From Sediminicola arcticus (GTDB lineage: Bacteria > Bacteroidota > Bacteroidia > Flavobacteriales > Flavobacteriaceae), in the NCBI RefSeq assembly GCF_040566695.1, contig NZ_JBEXAE010000007.1:62001-126000 (forward strand): a DNA stretch of 64,000 nucleotides, in the 5' to 3' direction. The notes under the pieces were generated by a model. That model did no database searches. It saw only the letters and a program-made list of their open reading frames with translations, and was not told the DNA's origin. Both the position numbers and the translations under genes were made by a program. Positions 17,928 through 27,273 of the stretch are shown here, in pieces. Every line of letters begins with the position of its first letter. Position 1 is the stretch's first letter.

Positions 17928-18650
17928 TTAGTATTTATGTACACTACCAGAAGAGGACTTGTTTTTTTGAACACTAGCTTGTCCAGTGTAGGATATATCT
18001 GCACCACTACTTGCCTCCGCTGTTAGGGATTCTGATACGTTCAAAGAAATATCTGCACCGCTACTAGCATCGGCATTACATATTTTGGTCGTGAGATCTT
18101 TGGCCTTTATGTCAGCACCGCTACTGGCGTCTGCATGTAACATATTGGTTCGTCCGGTTACCTGTATATCTGCACCACTGCTGGCATCCGCGGTTACCTC
18201 ATTGGCAACTAGCGAAACTTCTAAATCTGCACCACTACTAGCATCCAAGGAGATCTTCTCAGCCTCTATGGTGTTTACGGTGGTCAATTCAGCACCACTA
18301 GAGCTGGACAATGCAGAAATATTGGGTAAGGAAACATGAATTTTTTTAGTGGCTCTACCAATGTTTTCTATAGCGTGGATAGTGAGCTTGCCATTTTTTA
18401 TGTCCGTACCTATTAGATTTAAAATATTTTCATCTGCCTCCACTATTATTTTAAATTCATTGGCTTGGGTCACATATACATCCAAGCCTTCAGACGCAGA
18501 GACCACGGTAAAAGCTTCAGAAATAGCTCTACTGTCTTCAACTATAGTGCCATTGCCCTTTTTGCCTTCCCCAAAATTTAAATCGAAGGCACAAGAGGAA
18601 AGGAAGAGTGCTAAAATAAGTGCAATTGTAATTCTTGCTAGTGTTGTCAT
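17928..18650 (-). CDS. DUF2807 head-GIN domain lipoprotein with ASSGAD repeats
   Basis: 240 residues with an SPII signal peptide ending in LFLSSC, so a lipoprotein. The rest forms the auto-transporter adhesin 'head GIN' (DUF2807) beta-helix. Five near-identical (D/E)ASSGAD motifs repeat about every 19-20 residues, preceded by a SSSSGAE unit, one per predicted rung. It is the last gene of a PadR-PspC-DUF2807 cluster on the minus strand, 98 bp after the PspC gene. The family is common in Bacteroidota; binding function is not shown. The repeats give visible repetition in the DNA as well. Confidence 0.85.
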   Translation of the reverse strand: MTTLARITIALILALFLSSCAFDLNFGEGKKGNGTIVEDSRAISEAFTVVSASEGLDVYVTQANEFKIIVEADENILNLIGTDIKNGKLTIHAIENIGRATKKIHVSLPNISALSSSSGAELTTVNTIEAEKISLDASSGADLEVSLVANEVTADASSGADIQVTGRTNMLHADASSGADIKAKDLTTKICNADASSGADISLNVSESLTAEASSGADISYTGQASVQKNKSSSGSVHKY

Positions 18651-18748
18651 GATTGTTGTTTTTAGTTGATTAAAGGTCTGATTATTGATTGATTTTTAAT
18701 ATTCTGGATAACTGAACTGTGGTATTTTGGTGATGAACTGTTCTATAA

Positions 18749-20473
18749 TTAATTATCGTCAGATTTTATTTGGACTCCTTTTTCATTGATCTTAACACGT
18801 ATTTTGTCATTTTTGTCTTTAATGTCAATATCCACTCCATTCTCGTCTATTATGATGTGTCCGCTTTGATTTTTATTCATTTCATCGTCCATGTCGTCAG
18901 GACAATTTAAACATTGCAATATCCCATTACTATTCATTTTCCAGGTATAGTTGAACATATCACTTCGGTATACTTCCTTATCGTTTTCTGTACCCCAACC
19001 CACATGATATTTGGTATTGTTGTTTAAGGAAACGGATTTATTAATGGGCACATAAATGGTGACATATACCTTTTGGTCCCTCACTTTGTTTTCTGATGAT
19101 GTAGTTAAAAAATTGTCTAGGAATAAACTATTTTCTTTAACGGTATATCTATAATTAATGCGATCTGCTCTTTTTCTGGCATTTTCAAACGAACTGCCAT
19201 CTGCATCTTTACGTATTCTAATATACACTAGGGAGTCCTCGGATTTTTTAATATCAAAACGGATATCTTCCGTATACAATAAACGATCTCCTTTTTCATT
19301 ATAGGCCACGGACATTCCATCGAATCCACCATTTTCTACTTGGTTGTATAAATCTGATGAGTTCATGCCTATCATCAGTGTATCCAAATTATTTTCAAAA
19401 TATAATTCTTCTTTTACTGCAGTACTTCCATTGTATGCATGGGCTGAAGCTTGTTGAATGCCAAGAATAGTTAATCCAATTACGGATAGTAACCAAAGAC
19501 CCAGTAGTGAGAATTTAATAATATTCCCTATAGATTTTAGGTTGGTGACCAATATTTTTAGACCCAGATATAAAAGAAAGAAAAATGGAATCCCGAATGC
19601 AAAAAGACCTAAAACCGATACCAGCCATACAGGGGCATCGGTGGAATTCACCATATCATAAAAATCCACACCGGGGATATGGAACATATCCAAAACACCT
19701 ACGGTAAACATTCCTATAAATATTCCTATCAAAGAAGTGGCTCCGATAAGGATTAATAATATTCCTATGAATTTTCCTACGATCTTAAAGAAAAACATGA
19801 TAATATCTCCTAGTGCATCGGCAAAAGATTTGCCGCTACTCTTTACCTTATCACCCATTTTTTCGTAATCCACGTTTTTTACCTTAGAAGCAACATCATC
19901 AAAACCCTCTTTTACCTTGCGCTCAATGTTACTGATATTTACAGGCTCTCCTCTCATATCTAATTTTTGGGAAGTGGTACTGGCTTCAGGAACTAAAATC
20001 CATAATAGGACGTAGGCGATAAAACCAAATCCAGTGGATAAGGCCAAAAGAATAAAAATTATTCTGATCCAAAGTGCATCTATCCCCATATAATATTCTA
20101 ATCCAGAACATACACCACCGATAAATTTGGAATCTGTATCGCGGTATAATTTTTTAACTTTAGCCGTTTTACTAGCACTAGTATTCGGAGTATCTTCAAA
20201 GATATCCTCGTCTACCATGTAGTCCTCAGGTTGTCCCATAATGTTGATGACTTCGTCCACTTCCTTTAAAGTAATCACTTGTCTCTCGTTCTCTATTTTC
20301 TCTTGGAACAGCTCTGCTATTCTTGCTTCTATATCCCTTATGATTTCGTCATTACCGGAAGTGTTTGCAAAAGAGCGTTTTATAGCTTCTAGGTAACGAC
20401 TCATTTTTAGATATGCTTCCTCATCAATATGAAAAAGAATATTTGCGAGATTTATGTTGACTGTCTTGTTCAT
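18749..20473 (-). CDS. PspC domain membrane protein
   Basis: 574 residues. An N-terminal soluble segment of ~110 residues (helical, with INIMGQPEDYMVDEDIF) leads into a PspC domain at ~115-170, LYRDTDSKFIGGVCSGLEYY and a helix pair ending in ILVPEA. Further transmembrane helices lie at ~225-260, 285-315 and 320-345. The C-terminal part is a beta-rich extracytoplasmic domain that ends in a D/K-rich stretch. PspC proteins belong to membrane-stress signalling. The gene starts 2 bp after the PadR regulator, so both are co-transcribed and PadR probably represses the pair. Confidence 0.88.
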   Translation of the reverse strand: MNKTVNINLANILFHIDEEAYLKMSRYLEAIKRSFANTSGNDEIIRDIEARIAELFQEKIENERQVITLKEVDEVINIMGQPEDYMVDEDIFEDTPNTSASKTAKVKKLYRDTDSKFIGGVCSGLEYYMGIDALWIRIIFILLALSTGFGFIAYVLLWILVPEASTTSQKLDMRGEPVNISNIERKVKEGFDDVASKVKNVDYEKMGDKVKSSGKSFADALGDIIMFFFKIVGKFIGILLILIGATSLIGIFIGMFTVGVLDMFHIPGVDFYDMVNSTDAPVWLVSVLGLFAFGIPFFFLLYLGLKILVTNLKSIGNIIKFSLLGLWLLSVIGLTILGIQQASAHAYNGSTAVKEELYFENNLDTLMIGMNSSDLYNQVENGGFDGMSVAYNEKGDRLLYTEDIRFDIKKSEDSLVYIRIRKDADGSSFENARKRADRINYRYTVKENSLFLDNFLTTSSENKVRDQKVYVTIYVPINKSVSLNNNTKYHVGWGTENDKEVYRSDMFNYTWKMNSNGILQCLNCPDDMDDEMNKNQSGHIIIDENGVDIDIKDKNDKIRVKINEKGVQIKSDDN

Positions 20474-20475
20474 TG

Positions 20476-20811
20476 TTAGCTGTTTTTTGAATTGGTTACG
20501 AGATTTGTTGCTTTTCTAAGTTCGTCCCAGGTGGTGTCTAATTCTTTAAGGAACATCATACCTGTTTCCGTAAGGGTATAGTATTTACGTGGGGGTCCAG
20601 AGGTGCTTTCTTCCCAACGGTAATTGAGCAACCCCGCATTTTTTAATCGCGTTAGTAAAGGATAAATGGTACCTTCCACCACTAGCATCTTTGCATCTTT
20701 TAGGGTTCCTAGGATTTCAGAGGCATATTTGTCTTCTCCATTTAAAATGGACAGAATGCAGTACTCCAAGACCCCTTTGCGCATTTGTGCCTTTGTGTTC
20801 TCTATGTTCAT
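20476..20811 (-). CDS. PadR family transcriptional regulator
   Basis: 111 residues with the winged-helix pattern of PadR: MRKGVLEYCILSIL, YASEILGTLKDAKMLVVEGTIYPLLTRLKNAGLL and WEESTSGPPRKYYTLTETG. It lacks a long C-terminal effector domain, so it is the short PadR-s2 type. It leads the cluster with PspC (2 bp away) and DUF2807. In this arrangement it is expected to repress its own operon; the ligand or signal is unknown. No clear TAnnTTTG promoter is visible in the 133 bp upstream. Confidence 0.9.
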   Translation of the reverse strand: MNIENTKAQMRKGVLEYCILSILNGEDKYASEILGTLKDAKMLVVEGTIYPLLTRLKNAGLLNYRWEESTSGPPRKYYTLTETGMMFLKELDTTWDELRKATNLVTNSKNS

Positions 20812-20944
20812 AGCTTCATGGTTCTATTAAATTAACTGTTCGTTTTTTTGCTGTACCTATTTTTTGATTTGCAGAGAATGATGAGTTCCCTTGTACATAA
20901 ATGCAGCCATTTTTTGATTGATTGATGAATAAACTCACTTGCCT

Positions 20945-21418
20945 TTATTTTATAAAATTTATACTAATTGGATATTTAAAAGTTTGTCCCTCGTTGGTGC
21001 GTAAGGTTCCTAGTATTGTATATATTATGTTGAGGATAACCAGACCTCCTTGAGCAATTACGGCTATTCCAAAGGGAATAAACTTATTTCTAAAATTAAA
21101 ATTATCCCCATTAATGTTCCAATGAAAGCCTTTAAAAGAATTAAAGAGTATATGATCTACTTCAAATACATTTGGAAATGCACCAAACAAAAAGGGAATG
21201 GATAAAACTCCTAAAACTAGGGCGTAAAGAAGTAGGCTTATCTGAAAGTTCAAAACTTGTTTTCCATTATAGTCCACAAACTTGTAATCCTTTTTGTTAA
21301 TGCTCCAAAGAATCAAGGGTAATATGATATTTCCTAAGGGTAAAAAATACCTTGAAAAAACGGAAGCATGAATAAATGCCGATAAATTTCTTTCGTGTTT
21401 ACTTAGCGTGTCTGTCAT
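20945..21418 (-). CDS. DUF4870 (Tic20-like) membrane protein
   Basis: 157 residues with three to four predicted helices. The family pattern is seen in SRYFLPLGNIILPLILW, the conserved VDYNGKQVLNFQISLLLYALVLGVL spread over a helix start, and GGLVILNIIYTILGTLRTNEGQTFKYP at the end. DUF4870 proteins are small inner-membrane proteins of unknown role, often beside PspC/PadR genes in flavobacteria, as here. It is probably its own transcript, with a promoter at 21438-21470. Confidence 0.85.
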   Translation of the reverse strand: MTDTLSKHERNLSAFIHASVFSRYFLPLGNIILPLILWSINKKDYKFVDYNGKQVLNFQISLLLYALVLGVLSIPFLFGAFPNVFEVDHILFNSFKGFHWNINGDNFNFRNKFIPFGIAVIAQGGLVILNIIYTILGTLRTNEGQTFKYPISINFIK

Positions 21419-21437
21419 GGCCTATTAGTTTCTTATG

Positions 21438-21470
21438 CAAATATATGGCTTTTAAAAGGTATTATGCAAA
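21438..21470 (-). promoter_or_regulatory. Promoter for the DUF4870 gene
   Basis: On the minus strand: TTTG (21470-21467), 21-bp spacer, TATATTTG (21445-21438), an exact TAnnTTTG. It predicts a short leader of about 12-14 nt before the ATG at 21418. Confidence 0.55.
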
Positions 21471-21560
21471 ACATAGTACTAAAAATTAACACATTGTTAA
21501 CATTTTCTATTGTGTTTTAGACTTGGAGATTAGGTTTTAAACCCAATCATTCTGAGGGTT

Positions 21561-21593
21561 TTTGTAGCATAGGAATTCAATTTTATATATTTT
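21561..21593 (+). promoter_or_regulatory. Candidate promoter for the DUF4442 gene
   Basis: TTTG (21561-21564), 21-bp spacer and TATATTTT (21586-21593, one mismatch to TAnnTTTG), 18 bp before the ATG. Confidence 0.35.
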
Positions 21594-21611
21594 TAAAAAA
21601 ATTAAAAATAG

Positions 21612-22067
21612 ATGTCCATTAGCCCAAAAAAGTTTAATACCTATACCTTTTTTAAACTCCCTGCTGCCTGGTGGAGTGGAGTCCGATTACAACATATAAA
21701 CCAAGAAAGTGCCGTGGCCACGGTAACCTATAAATGGTTCAATCAGAACCCATTTAATTCTATGTTTTGGGCCATTCAAGGTATGGCCGCTGAATTGTCT
21801 ACAGGGGCAATGGTGAGTGACCAGATACTTGACAGTGGCAAGAAAATATCTATGTTAGTAGCCAATAATAATGCTAATTTCTCAAAAAAGGCAACAGGCA
21901 AAATAACGTTTACCTGTAAAGACGGGGCGTTGATCCAGAAGGCATTAGAACAAACAATTGTTACTGGGGAAGGCCAGACCTTTTGGATGAAATCTGAAGG
22001 AGTTAATGAAGATGGACTTTTAGTTTCTACCTTTAATTTTGAATGGACAATTAGGTTGAAAAAATAA
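21612..22067 (+). CDS. DUF4442 hotdog-fold thioesterase-like protein
   Basis: 151 residues of the DUF4442 family, which has a hotdog fold related to YiiD/PaaI acyl-CoA thioesterases. FNTYTFFKLPAAWWSGVRL and the segment NPFNSMFWAIQGMAAELSTG, where the hotdog helix and its acidic residue sit, fit the family. A thioesterase activity is plausible but not shown for it. It is soluble and probably cytoplasmic. It is followed by the AIM24-type gene after 85 bp, likely as a separate or weakly linked unit. Confidence 0.82.
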   Translation: MSISPKKFNTYTFFKLPAAWWSGVRLQHINQESAVATVTYKWFNQNPFNSMFWAIQGMAAELSTGAMVSDQILDSGKKISMLVANNNANFSKKATGKITFTCKDGALIQKALEQTIVTGEGQTFWMKSEGVNEDGLLVSTFNFEWTIRLKK

Positions 22068-22152
22068 ATAGGAACCTACTTTAATTTTATAAGGGATGTA
22101 ACAATATCGTTTTTTTTACAACTTATTACCAATACTAGAAATGTACTGAAAA

Positions 22153-22953
22153 ATGAATGCACACGAAATTGATTACCAGATTTTTGGGGAAGAAATGCAA
22201 TATGTGGAAATAGAATTGGATCCACAGGAAGCTGTGGTAGCAGAAGCCGGAAGTTTTATGATGATGGATTCTGATATTAAAATGGACACTATTTTTGGGG
22301 ACGGATCCAATCAGGATAACGGTGTCTTAGGAAAACTTTTTTCTGCCGGAAAGAGGCTATTAACAGGGGAAAGTTTGTTCATGACTGCCTTCTTAAATAA
22401 TGGATATGGTAAAAAAAAGGTAAGCTTTGCATCGCCTTACCCTGGCAAGATCATTCCTATAGACCTCACAGAATTTGGGGGCCGCTTTATTTGTCAGAAG
22501 GATGCCTTTTTATGCGCTGCAAAAGGGGTATCCATTGGAATTGAATTTTCTAAAAAGCTCGGTAGAGGCCTATTTGGAGGTGAAGGTTTTATAATGGAGA
22601 AACTGGAAGGAGATGGTTTGGCATTTGTACATGCGGGAGGTACAACAGCTAAAAAAGTATTGGGAGTAGGAGAAATTTTGAAGGTAGATACGGGATGTAT
22701 TATTGGTTTTACAAAGGACGTTGATTACGATATTGAATTCATTGGTGGAATCAAGAACACGGTTTTTGGTGGGGAAGGACTGTTTTATGCTACCTTAAAA
22801 GGCCCAGGAACGGTGTTTATCCAATCTTTACCTTTTAGTAGGTTGGCCAATAGGGTATGGGCAGCAGCACCAAAAGGTGGTGGTAAAGATAGGGGTGAAG
22901 GTAGTATTCTTGGTGGTATAGGTAATATATTGGATGGTGATAATAGATTTTGA
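22153..22953 (+). CDS. AIM24 / TIGR00266 family protein
   Basis: 266 residues, entirely beta-rich and glycine-rich, matching the TIGR00266 (DUF124, AIM24) family: MQYVEIELDPQEAVVAEAGS at the N-terminus, ESLFMTAFLNNG, and GGEGLFYATLKGPGTVFIQS near the C-terminus. The fold is related to the TRAP-like double-stranded beta-helix. Family members are of unknown function in bacteria and mitochondrial in yeast. It has no signal peptide. The gene lies in a run of four same-strand genes (21612-24307) that seem unrelated in function. Confidence 0.85.
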   Translation: MNAHEIDYQIFGEEMQYVEIELDPQEAVVAEAGSFMMMDSDIKMDTIFGDGSNQDNGVLGKLFSAGKRLLTGESLFMTAFLNNGYGKKKVSFASPYPGKIIPIDLTEFGGRFICQKDAFLCAAKGVSIGIEFSKKLGRGLFGGEGFIMEKLEGDGLAFVHAGGTTAKKVLGVGEILKVDTGCIIGFTKDVDYDIEFIGGIKNTVFGGEGLFYATLKGPGTVFIQSLPFSRLANRVWAAAPKGGGKDRGEGSILGGIGNILDGDNRF

Positions 22954-23025
22954 GTAACCAATAACTTCTTTCCTTAGGGAAAATATACGCCACGTTTAAC
23001 TTTCCAAATAGCTATAATACACGTT

Positions 23026-23679
23026 ATGAATTTTAAAATACTATTCGATTTTCTGCGCGATTTGGAGAGAAACAACTCCAAGGAATGGATGGATGCCAAT
23101 AGGAGGCGTTACCACGATGTTAGAGATTCTTATATTTCTTGGCTAGACGATCTAAATCACACCTTGGAGGCAATAGACAAGTCGTATTATTCTACGCCAG
23201 GTAAGAAGGGAATAAATCGGATCAATAATAATCTTATGTTTCATCCTAATAAACCTGTGTATAAAGATCATTTTGGTGCAGGATTGGACAAAGCACCAAA
23301 TACAGCGGATTTTTACATACAGATAGGCATTAACGAATCCATGTTGGCTGGTGGATTTTGGCGACCAGATCCTAAATCGTTACAAAGTATTAGGGATGGT
23401 ATTGATTACAACGGGGAAGAGCTCAAAAAGATTCTCCAAAAAAAATCTTTTCAGGACACTTTTGGCGGATTGGTGCTGGACCAGAAATTAAAAATGGCGC
23501 CCAAAGGCTTTAGCAATGACCATGCTCATTTGGACTTGCTTAAAAACAAAACCTTTGCTGTTATGAGTCCTTTAACAGAACGAGAGATTCTGCAAGATAA
23601 TTTTAAAGAAACAGTAGTACAGGTCTACAAGGAAATGTCACCCTTTAGGCGCTATTTGAACAAAACAGTAACAGTTTAA
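23026..23679 (+). CDS. DUF2461 family protein
   Basis: 217 residues of the DUF2461/TIGR02453 family. Characteristic segments are FLRDLERNNSKEWMDANRRRY at the N-terminus, INNNLMFHPNKPVYKDHFGAG with the conserved FHPNKxxYK motif, ADFYIQIG, GGFWRPD and APKGFSNDHAHLDLL. The function of the family is unknown. It is soluble with no signal peptide. It lies 43 bp before the Nudix gene and may be co-transcribed with it. Confidence 0.87.
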   Translation: MNFKILFDFLRDLERNNSKEWMDANRRRYHDVRDSYISWLDDLNHTLEAIDKSYYSTPGKKGINRINNNLMFHPNKPVYKDHFGAGLDKAPNTADFYIQIGINESMLAGGFWRPDPKSLQSIRDGIDYNGEELKKILQKKSFQDTFGGLVLDQKLKMAPKGFSNDHAHLDLLKNKTFAVMSPLTEREILQDNFKETVVQVYKEMSPFRRYLNKTVTV

Positions 23680-23722
23680 ACTAAAAGCACTCATAGTTGG
23701 TACCCTTAAAAACCTTTGACAA

Positions 23723-24307
23723 TTGAAGAACGGCACGGTTAAAAATATTAAAGAAGAACTATTATCGGATCATTGGTACACCCTTAATAAATTCACTTTT
23801 GAATACCAGAAGGAAAATGGTACTTGGGAAAAACAGGTAAGGGAAGTTTATGATCGCGGTAATGGTGCCGCTATTTTGCTTTATAATAGGGCAAAAGGAA
23901 CGGTCATATTAACCAAGCAGTTCAGGATGCCTACATATGTGAATGGAAACCCTACAGGGATGATGATAGAGGTTTGTGCTGGACTTTTAGATGGGGATCA
24001 TCCAGAAGACTGTATTAAAAAGGAAGTAGAGGAAGAAACAGGATACCGCGTTAATGATGTGAAAAAAGTTTTCGAATCTTATATGTCACCAGGTTCAGTA
24101 TCAGAGATTCTTCATTTCTTTATCGGTCAGTACGATGATCAAATGAAGGTAGGGGAAGGCGGGGGTGCTGCCCATGAAACGGAGAATATAGAAATTTTGG
24201 AATACGCTTTTGATGAGGCAATGGATTTGGTGCTCCAAGGAAACATCAAGGATGCCAAAACCATCATGCTGCTTCAATATGCAAAGGTAATCGGGTTATT
24301 TGGATAG
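23723..24307 (+). CDS. nudK: Nudix hydrolase, GDP-mannose pyrophosphatase NudK type
   Basis: 194 residues. The Nudix box lies in VCAGLLDGDHPEDCIKKEVE with EEETGY following (K replaces the usual R). ILSD/LLSDHWYTL, REVYDRGNGAAILLYN and VILTKQFRMPTYVNGN are typical of NudK, which hydrolyses GDP-mannose and related nucleoside diphosphate sugars. The start must be the TTG at 23723: an in-frame TGA lies two codons upstream and homology begins at once after it (KNGTVKNIKEELLSD). The gene ends before a strong bidirectional terminator. Confidence 0.88.
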   Translation: MKNGTVKNIKEELLSDHWYTLNKFTFEYQKENGTWEKQVREVYDRGNGAAILLYNRAKGTVILTKQFRMPTYVNGNPTGMMIEVCAGLLDGDHPEDCIKKEVEEETGYRVNDVKKVFESYMSPGSVSEILHFFIGQYDDQMKVGEGGGAAHETENIEILEYAFDEAMDLVLQGNIKDAKTIMLLQYAKVIGLFG

Positions 24308-24372
24308 GATTATTTTGTGGTCCAATGGATCTATAAAATAGGATCATTTATAAAAATCAGAATATAAAATTT

Positions 24373-24410
24373 AAATAAAAGAAGGAGCCCATGGGCTCCT
24401 TCTTTTATTT
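24373..24410. terminator. Perfect 19-bp inverted repeat, bidirectional terminator
   Basis: The two arms (24373-24391 and 24392-24410) are exactly complementary around CCATGG, GC-rich in the middle and with A/T tracts at both ends. It lies between the convergent nudK and M13 peptidase genes and can end both transcripts. Confidence 0.9.
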
Positions 24411-24426
24411 GTTAAAAAAATCATTT

Positions 24427-26496
24427 TTACCAAATACGCACTCTTTTTTCAGGAGCAACATACATTAAATCGCCCTCTTTGATATCAAAAGCAGTGTAGA
24501 ACGCATCCACATTTTTAAGAGGCTCCGTTGCCCTATAACGCGCTGGGGAATGAGGATCTGTTTTAACTTGTGTCCGAAGAGCTTCCTCCCGTTGAAGTGT
24601 ACGCCATACCGTAGCCCAACTCATGAAGAAACGCTGTTCTGCAGTGAAACCATCAATATTTTCTGGTCTTCCGTTCTTTTTAAAGTCGTTCTCCAAACCA
24701 TCATAGGCGGCAAGTACACCACCAAGGTCCCCAATATTTTCGCCTAAAGTAAATTTCCCGTTTATATAGACACTATCCAATACTTCTACATTATCGTATT
24801 GTGCTGCCAAGGCATTACCCCGTTCAGTGAAATTTTCAAGGTCAGAGTCGCTCCACCAGTTCACAAGGTTCCCATTGGCATCAAACCTGGAACCGCTATC
24901 ATCAAAGGCATGGGATATTTCATGACCTATAACTGCACCGATTCCGCCGTAATTGACTGCATCATCTGCTTTATAGTCATAAAAGGGTGGTTGTAAAATA
25001 GCTGCGGGAAAGACAATTTCGTTATTAAAGGGATTGAAATAGGCATTCACGGTTTGTGGTGACATTCCCCATTCAGTTCGGTCAACTGGCTTGTCAATTT
25101 TATCCAAATTATCTTTTAATCCCCATGCTGCCACGGCCACCATATTGTCATAATAGGTATTTCTTGGGTTTACTGCCATGGAAGAATAGTCCTTCCACTT
25201 ATCTGGATATCCTATTTTCACGGTAAATTTATCGAGTTTTTCTATGGCTTTCAGCTTGGTAGAGTCGCCCATCCATTCCAAATTATTTATCCGATCTTTA
25301 TAAGCATCAATGATATTGGCTATCATTTTTTCTGCTTTCGCCTTTGCTTCTGCTGGAAATTTTTCATCAACATACAATTTCCCCAGAGCCTCACCAACAC
25401 TACCATTTACTGTGGATAGGGCTCTTTCGTCTGCGGGTTTTTGCTTTTTGCTACCATAAAGGGTCTTATTGTAAAAATCCCAATTTGCTTTTTCTAATTC
25501 AGTGGTGAGCATTCCAGCAGCATCGTTTAAGGTAGACCATCGCATCACCGTTTTCATTTCTTCTATACTTCCTTTCGAAAACGTTTTTTGAAGGAATTCC
25601 ATGTAGGCAGGCTGCATAACCATTACGGTATCCAATTCTTTTGACACTCCCAAGTCTTTAAACGCTTGTTTCCAAGAAATGGCTGGCACCATTTTTTGTA
25701 ATTGCACTAGTGTTCTTGGATTATTAAAGTTTCTGAAATCCCTACTGGCAACCTTGTCCAGTCTTGGAATGGCCAATTTGGTTTCAAAGGCAAGAATAGT
25801 TTCTGCCTGCTTTCTTGCCGCTTCTTCATTATCTCCTAAAAATTGGAGCATTCTTGTAATATGATCAACATATTGTTGTCTTATTTCAATTGACTTAGCA
25901 TCTGTATTGGTATAATAATCCCTATCTGGCAAACCTAAACCTCCAGGAACAATATATGCAGAATTCATAGCACTGTTATTGGGATTTGAAAAAGCTGCAA
26001 TCCCCATAAATGGTTGGGAGATGGTACTTGCATTTTCTGTTATCACCTTTTGTAAATCGGAAATAGTTTTGATATTTTCTATTTTATCCAGTGCTGGTTT
26101 CAAAGGCTCAATACCTGCTTTGTCTCTTGCAACGGTATCCAATTCTGATTCAAAAATCATAATAGCTTTAGCTTGATCCGTACTTGGAGCATATTTATCG
26201 CTTTGTTTGGCATTCGCTATTATCTTTAGCACATCCGCATCTGTAGACTTTCTCAAGACAGTGAATCCACCCCAAGTGGTTTGGTCATCTGGGATTTCAG
26301 TAGTCTTCATCCAAGAACCATTGACGTAATTGTAAAAGTCGGTTTTTGGACTTACCGTAGTGTCCATGTTTGCCAAAATGATCCCGTGTGGCCCATCATC
26401 GGCATCTGCTTTTGTTTTTTCCTTATCACCACAAGAACTAATAAACATAGACCCTAGGGCAACAATACATCCCATTTTTAAAACATTAATTTTCAT
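24427..26496 (-). CDS. M13 family metallopeptidase lipoprotein (neprilysin-like)
   Basis: 689 residues. The SPII signal ends in SMFISSC, so the protein is a lipoprotein of the periplasm or outer membrane. The N-terminal PF05649 domain (~50-430) includes YNYVNGSWMKTTEIPDD, and the catalytic PF01431 domain follows with zinc motif HEISH in VIGHEISHAFDDSG and third ligand in ENIGDLGG. The C-terminus is KRVRIW, typical of the family. It cleaves peptides on the amino side of hydrophobic residues. Monocistronic, ending at a bidirectional terminator. Confidence 0.93.
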   Translation of the reverse strand: MKINVLKMGCIVALGSMFISSCGDKEKTKADADDGPHGIILANMDTTVSPKTDFYNYVNGSWMKTTEIPDDQTTWGGFTVLRKSTDADVLKIIANAKQSDKYAPSTDQAKAIMIFESELDTVARDKAGIEPLKPALDKIENIKTISDLQKVITENASTISQPFMGIAAFSNPNNSAMNSAYIVPGGLGLPDRDYYTNTDAKSIEIRQQYVDHITRMLQFLGDNEEAARKQAETILAFETKLAIPRLDKVASRDFRNFNNPRTLVQLQKMVPAISWKQAFKDLGVSKELDTVMVMQPAYMEFLQKTFSKGSIEEMKTVMRWSTLNDAAGMLTTELEKANWDFYNKTLYGSKKQKPADERALSTVNGSVGEALGKLYVDEKFPAEAKAKAEKMIANIIDAYKDRINNLEWMGDSTKLKAIEKLDKFTVKIGYPDKWKDYSSMAVNPRNTYYDNMVAVAAWGLKDNLDKIDKPVDRTEWGMSPQTVNAYFNPFNNEIVFPAAILQPPFYDYKADDAVNYGGIGAVIGHEISHAFDDSGSRFDANGNLVNWWSDSDLENFTERGNALAAQYDNVEVLDSVYINGKFTLGENIGDLGGVLAAYDGLENDFKKNGRPENIDGFTAEQRFFMSWATVWRTLQREEALRTQVKTDPHSPARYRATEPLKNVDAFYTAFDIKEGDLMYVAPEKRVRIW

Positions 26497-26745
26497 TTGT
26501 TTCGAGTTTATTTTTTAATTTTAAATACGTGCTAAACTAGCGACTTTATTTATGAAATATATTGGTGTTATTTCAAGGTAATAAGTTACAAGTTTTAATT
26601 GTTTTATTCTGGGTATTTTCAAGATTACCGATAAATACGTCTTCCACATACCCACAAAGCCAAAATATGGAGGAAGAACCGTTCTTTTTATAGAATAATT
26701 CTATTGGAAATGATAACTTCTAGAACTTTTTACGACTAGTTAGTT

Positions 26746-27273
26746 ATGGATACAATTCGCAAGATTGCATTTGGCGGCGGCTGTCACTGGTGTACGGAAG
26801 CAATTTTTTTATCACTTAAGGGTGTACAGAAGGTAGAGCAAGGTTTCATAGCAGCAACAGAATCCGCTTCATCGTTTTCTGAGGCCGTCATCGTTTCCCA
26901 TCAAGAGGATCATATATCCCTAAAAAAACTTATTGCCATACACCTACATACGCATAAGAGTACTAAGGACCATTCCTCACGAACCAAATACAGGTCGGCT
27001 GTTTATGTCTTTGATACGAGTGAAATAAATGAGGTTAAAAACATCTTACGATCCTTACAAAATGATTTTGTTGATCCCTTGATCACACAGGTATTGCTAC
27101 ATACTGATTTTAAACCCTCTGAGGAACAATTTAAGAATTACTACTATTCTAACCCTGAAAAGCCCTTTTGTGAGAGGTATATCACGCCCAAATTGAATAA
27201 AATAAGTAATGATTTTTCGAATCTCATTGATAAAGAGAAGCTCAGTAGGTATCCCTTAACAGCTCAAAAATAG
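26746..27273 (+). CDS. Peptide-methionine (S)-S-oxide reductase (MsrA) family, divergent
   Basis: 175 residues. The N-terminal GGGCHWCTEAIFLSLKGVQKVEQGF corresponds to the MsrA catalytic motif GCFW(C/G)(A/T)E, with histidine in place of the conserved phenylalanine. YRSAVYVFD fits the family, and PFCERYITPKL gives a possible resolving cysteine. The usual GY(A/S)GG is replaced by GFIAATES. It may reduce methionine sulfoxide in the cytoplasm, but the substitutions leave activity unsure. Its 3' end overlaps the convergent carboxypeptidase gene by 32 bp. Confidence 0.75.
   Translation: MDTIRKIAFGGGCHWCTEAIFLSLKGVQKVEQGFIAATESASSFSEAVIVSHQEDHISLKKLIAIHLHTHKSTKDHSSRTKYRSAVYVFDTSEINEVKNILRSLQNDFVDPLITQVLLHTDFKPSEEQFKNYYYSNPEKPFCERYITPKLNKISNDFSNLIDKEKLSRYPLTAQK

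Noticed and set aside
18000..18330. Regular DNA repeats that could be taken for a CRISPR array
   Set aside because: The repeats are in frame and encode the ASSGAD rungs of a lipoprotein; there are no unique spacers of equal length and no cas genes.
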